Assembly (NCBI RefSeq): GCF_040954835.1
Contig: NC_090709.1
Coordinates: 38,994,776-39,058,775, forward strand
DNA: 64,000 nt
Reading direction: 5' to 3'
DNA from: Lepisosteus oculatus
Lineage: Eukaryota; Chordata; Actinopteri; Semionotiformes; Lepisosteidae
The number at the start of each line of letters is the position of its first letter. Positions within the stretch are counted from its first letter, which is position 1. Of this stretch, positions 59,085-64,000 are shown in pieces. The notes under the pieces are model-generated. The model saw only the letters and a program-made list of their open reading frames with translations. It made no database searches and was not told the DNA's origin. Both the position numbers and the translations under genes were made by a program.

Positions 59085-59325
59085 CTGTCCAGAACCAAGC
59101 TGTGAACCGATCAGGCCTGCCTTCGTGTTACTAGGAACCAATCAGGACTGCCTGTGTGTTAGCTGGGATCCAATCAGGACTGCCTGTGTGTTAGCTGGGA
59201 TCCAATCAGGACTGCCTGTGTGTTAGCTGTGAACCAATCAGGACTGCCTGAGTGTTAGCTGGGATCCAATCAGGACTGCCTTCGTGTTACTAGGAACCAA
59301 TCAGGACTGCCTGTGACTTTATCTG
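59085..59325 (+). repeat. About 34-bp repeat with CCAATCAG in each unit
   Basis: Seven units of CCAATCAGGACTGCCTGTGT and GTTAGCTGGGAT or GTTACTAGGAA. The minus strand thus has repeated CTGATTGG, identical to the Y-box core. A short CA run is at 58972-58989. Confidence 0.85.
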
Positions 59326-59489
59326 GTTTTATCATAATTTTATTAATTTGCCTCACAATTTTTGATTGCTGTTTTGGTTATTTAGGAAAAGAAGCACAAA
59401 TATCTTTTAAAGGAATTAAAAAGAGATTTACGGACAGATTGAGATTTATCATATATAAATTATATCTATATTACAATGAATAATCTCCC

Positions 59490-59640
59490 GTTTAATTGAG
59501 GGGCAGAAGTGTGCTCTACTGTTTAATTGAGGGGCGGAAGTGGACTCTGCTGTTAAATTGAGGAGCGGAAGTGGACTCTGCTGTTAAATTGAGGAGCGGA
59601 AGTGGCCTCTCCTGTTTAATTGAGGAGCGGAAGGGCGCTC
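59490..59640 (+). repeat. 36-bp tandem repeat
   Basis: Four copies of TTTAATTGAGGAGCGGAAGT followed by GGACTCTGCTG. Confidence 0.85.
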
Positions 59641-59699
59641 GACGCTACTTCGTCAAACAGACGAGTATCGGCGTCCTGCTCTCCTCGGATGTTCCCTGT

Positions 59700-62600
59700 A
59701 CCCGTCAGTAAGAAAGGTTTTTACTGCACTGGTAGATTTATTACGTGTGTGCCTGGCTGTTTATTTAGTGAAGAAGAACAAGCGGCGCTTTCCCTTGTTC
59801 TGAGGTCTTCCCGGCTGGTTGTGAGTTGTGCTGTGAGTCACTGAGCCACACAGCGGTTTTCACGAACACTTGTTCTGTATTCACGGTACTGGGTCTTCAT
59901 TTTAATTTCTAGTCGCCGAACCGGACAGAGCTTCTCCGTGTTAGTTATGGTCTGTGTTCACGGTACTGGTTCTCAATATTACTGTTCAGTCACTAATCCG
60001 TACGGAAGTTGTTCCAGCCCATTTTCTTATACAGTATATTCACCCAGCTGGTTCTTAATTATACTGTCTGGTCACTGAGCCAGACGGGTTTATTCCTGGA
60101 TATTTATGAGAGATTTTCTGGACTGGTGGTTAGGTTTTTGTAGCTAAACCAGACAGTATCTGTCTTTAATTATTGTTATATTCACCTATAACACTGTACT
60201 GGTGTTAATTATACTGACTAATCACTAAACCGGACAGAGTTTTTCCTTATTAATGTATTCTATATTCACGGTAGTGGTTCTTAATATTACTGTCTAATCA
60301 GTAAACCAGACGGTGTTATTCCTGAATATTTATGTGATATATTCGCTGTCCTGGTTGTTAATTTAAATTTCTTGTAGCTAAACCAGACAGTATTTGTCTT
60401 TAATAATTGTTATTTTCACTGTGCTGGGTGTTAATTATACAGACTAGTCACTAAACCGGACAGAGCTTTTCCGTATTAATAATGTTCTGTATTCACGGTA
60501 CTGGTTGTTAATTATACTGAATAGGCACTAAACCGGACAGTTTTTCCGTATTAATTATGTTCTATATTCCCCGTGCTGGGTGTTAATTGGACTGTAGTCG
60601 CAGACCCAGACGGTGTTTTCCATAATACTCGTTATATATTCACTCTACTGTTTATTAATTGTGTTTTGTAGTCATTAAACCAGGCTGTGATCTTCCTGAG
60701 TTATTGTCGTATATATTCACCGTCCTGGTTGTTAATTATTCTCATTAGTCTCTAAACCCGACGGAGTTTTTCCTGAATAAGTGTTCATTATTCACGGTAC
60801 TGGTTGTTAATTTTAATTTCTAGTTACTAAACCGGATGGAGTTTTTCCTTATTAATTATATTCTATATTCACGGTACTGGTTGTTAATTATACCGACTAG
60901 TCACTAAACCGGACAGAGTTTTTCCTTATTAATTATGTTCATTATTCACGGTACTGGTTGTTAATATTACTGTCTAATCAGTAAACCAGACGGTGTTATT
61001 CCTGAATATTTATGTGATATATTCGCTGTCCTGGTTGTTAATTTTAATTTATTGTAGCTTAACCAGACAGTATTTGTCTTTAATAATTTTCACTGTGCTG
61101 GGTGTTAATTATACAGACGAGTCACTAAACCGGACAGAGCTTCTCCTTATTAATTATGTTCTATATTCACGGTACTGGTTATTAATTATACAGACTAGTC
61201 ACTAAACCAGACAGTTTATTCTTATTAATTATGTTCTATATTCACGGTACTGGTTATTAATTATACAGACTAGTCACTAAACCAGACAGTTTATTCTTAT
61301 TAATTATGTTCTATATTCACGGTACTGGTTATTAATTATACAGACTAGTCACTAAACCGGACAGACGGTGTTATTTCTGGATATTTATGTGAGATTTTCT
61401 GGACTGGTGGTTAAGTTTTTCTAGCTAAACCAGACAGTATTTGTCTTTCATTATTGTTATATATTCACCGCACCGTACTGGTGTTAATTATACTGACTAA
61501 TCACTAAACCGGACAGAGTTTTTCCTTATTAATTATGTTCTATATTCACGGTACTGGGTGTAAATTATACTGACTAGTCACTAAACCGGACAGAGCTTTT
61601 CCGTATTAATAATGTTCTGTATTCACGGTACTGGTTGTTAATTATACTGAATAGTCACTAAACCGGACGGTTTTTCCGTATTAATTATGTTCTATATTCC
61701 CCGTGCTGGGTGTTAATTGGACTGTAGTCACAGAACCAGACGGTGTTTTCCATGAATACTCGTGTTATATCTTCACTCTACTGTTTATTAATTGTTTTGT
61801 AGCCATTAAACCAGGCTGTGATCTTCCTGAGTTATTGTCGTATATATTCACCGTCCTGGTTGTTAATTATTCTCATTAGTCTCTAAACCCGACGGAGTTT
61901 TTCCTGAATAAGTGTTCATTATTCATGGTACTGGGTGTTAATTTTAATTTCTAGTTACTAAACCGGATGGAGTTTTTCCTTATTAATTATATTCTATATT
62001 CACGGTACTGGTTGTTAATTTTAATTTCTAGTCACTAAACTGGACAGAGCTTTTCCGTGTTAGTTATATTCTATATTCACAGTACTGGTGGTTAATTTTA
62101 ATTTCTAGTTACTAAACCGGACAGAGCTTTTCCGTATTAATTATGTTCTATATTCACGGTACTGGTTTTTAATATTACTGTCTAATCGGTAAACCAGACG
62201 GTGTTATTCCTGAATATTTATGTGATATATTCGCCGCACTGGTTGTTAAATTTTAATTTCTTGTAGCTAAACCAGACAGTATTTGTCTTTTAATAGTTGT
62301 TATATTCACTGTGCTGGGTGTTAATTATACTGTCTAGTCACTGAACCAGACGGGTTTTCCTGAATAATTGTTCACAGTCCATATTATTAATTATACAGAC
62401 TAGTCACTAAACCGGACAGTTTTTCCTTATTAATTATGTTCTATATTCCCCGTGCTGGGTGTTGATTGGACTGTAGTCACAGAACCAGACGGTGTTTTCC
62501 ATGAATACTCGTGTTATATCTTCACTCTACTGTTTATTAATTGTTTTGTAGCCATTAAACCAGGCTGTGATCTTCTTGAGTTATTGTCGTATATATTCAC

Positions 62601-64000
62601 CATCCTGGTTGTTAATTATTCTCATTAGTCTCTAAACCCGACGGAGTTTTTCCTGAATAAGTGTTCATTATTCACGGTACTGGTTGTTAATTTTAATTTC
62701 TAGTCACTAAACCGGACAGAGCTTTTCCGTATTAATTATATTCTATATTCACGGTACTGGCTCTGAATATCACTGTTTAGCCACAGAGGTATCCAGTGTT
62801 TTTCACGAGTCATATTCACTGTGCTGTGTTAATGTTAATTTCTAGTCACTACAGCAGGCAGGGGTTTTCCTGAAATATTCTGGTATATATTCACCATGGT
62901 TGTTGATTGTCTAATTAGTGAGCTGGACGGTGTTGTTCCTGACTGTTCTGTGTTCCCTGGACTGGTGGGTGTTTTTCATTTCTAGTCACGAAGCCGGACA
63001 GTTTGTCCTCATGAACTGTCTTGTACGTCCTCTGTTCTGTCCAGTCACTGAAACGCTGGTGTTCTTCATGAACACGTATGGTATTTATTCACTGTACTGG
63101 TTAAGTTTCATTGTTGGTCACTAAACTAGACACAGTTTTTCCATTATTCTCATGGTGAATAGAGCCCAGTGCCTGGACACCCAGGGTGTGAGGAGGAGGA
63201 GGTGAGGAAGAGAGCCTGTGGACAACACGCCTGTGTTTCTCCAGCACAGCAGCTCTGGGCCGGAGCAGTTGGGACTCGATGGGTTTTCCTGAGTACTGAC
63301 AGGTCTGTGATATAGTCCCTGTCCTGACTGCTGATTGTACTGGAGTCACTAAACTAGATGGGTTTTCCTGAGTACTGACAGGTCTGTGATATAGTCCCTG
63401 TCCTGACTGCTGATTGTACTGGAGTCACTAAACTAGATGGGTTTTCCTGAGTACTGACAGGTCTGTGATATAGTCCCTGTCCTGACTGCTGATTGTACTG
63501 TAGTCACTAAACTAGATGGGTTTTCCTGAGTACTGACAGGTCTGTGATATAGTCCTTGTCCTGACTGCTGATTGTACTGGAGTCACTAAACTAGATGGGT
63601 TTTTGTGAATTCTGTTGTGTATTCACTGTGCTGGTTGTTAATTTTAATTTCTAATTACTAATCCAGAAAGTTTGTCCATATTAATTACCTGGTATATTCA
63701 CTGCACTGTTTAATTGTGCTTTCTAGTCCCTCAACCAGATGTTTTTCATAAATACTCAAGTTCTGTATTCACCCTACTGGGTGTTAATTTTAAGTCACTA
63801 AACCGGATGGAGTTTTTCCTTATTAATTATGTTCTGCTGGTTGTAACCCTGCTGGTTGTAAATTGCACTGTCCAGTCACTGAAGCAGGTAGTTTTTTTAT
63901 GAAAACTGTTATATATTCCCTGTACTGGTCATTCATTCTACAGCTGTCACTAAACCAGCCAGTGTCTGCAGTGGGTGTCCACTGGGATGGTTATTTTCAT
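59700..64000 (+). repeat. Degenerate about 80-bp satellite, continues past the window
   Basis: About 50 units carrying CACTAAACCGGACAGAG, TTTTTCCTTATTAATTATGT, TCTATATTCACGGTACTGGT and TGTTAATTATACTGACTAGT. Divergence between units is high. A nested near-perfect 83-bp amplification of four copies occupies 63280-63600. No gene seen. Confidence 0.9.

Overview
The window is vertebrate nuclear DNA, most likely from a ray-finned fish, and it carries part of an MHC class II region. The evidence is two complete pairs of class II alpha and beta genes with the usual exon layout (signal peptide, alpha-1/beta-1, alpha-2/beta-2 immunoglobulin-like, transmembrane, tail), all splice phases 1-1. Both alpha-1 domains carry the cysteine pair typical of fish. 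The dispersed repeats also match ray-finned fish: a tRNA-derived SINE with a head, a (GT)n stretch and a tail, and a Tc1/mariner-like end. A non-teleost (gar- or bowfin-like) origin is possible but cannot be shown from this sequence.

All four genes lie on the minus strand, each alpha upstream of a beta: alpha gene 2 (57338-55120), beta gene 2 (53770-50079), alpha gene 1 (35487-28512), beta gene 1 (25888-13098). Alpha gene 2 and beta gene 2 are compact and intact. Each has an X-box/Y-box promoter pair at the canonical spacing. Alpha gene 1 is intact but swollen by intronic satellites. Beta gene 1 has a 10.6-kb satellite filling intron 3, two single-base homopolymer losses in its beta-2 exon, and no recognisable proximal X-Y module. 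The products are cell-surface peptide-presenting heterodimers for CD4 T cells. Whether pair 1 is classical, non-classical or decaying is open.

Layout. 1-6770: a giant imperfect palindrome, arms about 3.3 kb, continuing off the left edge. 6500-10420: a degenerate 35-45 bp satellite. 10640-11450: a 92-bp satellite. 11450-12930: GC-rich sequence without a recognised gene. 12931-25888: beta gene 1. 25900-27310: simple and 61/69-bp repeats. 28005-35487: alpha gene 1. 35600-35770: triplicated CCAAT module. 35830-36320: inverted 121-bp repeats. 36915-45110: a segmental tandem duplication, each copy a 0.9-kb block plus a 33/44-bp satellite. 45110-49740: SINE, CpG-rich promoter-like segment and short arrays. 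49741-57500: beta gene 2 and alpha gene 2. 57690-64000: further satellites, ending in a 4.3-kb array cut by the window edge.

The most interesting signal is how the satellites relate to the genes. In intron 3 of beta gene 1 and, separately, of alpha gene 1, the repeat unit contains a copy of that gene's own exon-3 end and 5' splice site, so the intron holds dozens to about a hundred decoy donors. A second class of array derives from the inner (GT)n plus tail segment of a fish SINE. A 121-bp satellite occupies intron 2 of three of the four genes. The long open frames through these arrays are by-products of repeat structure, not genes.
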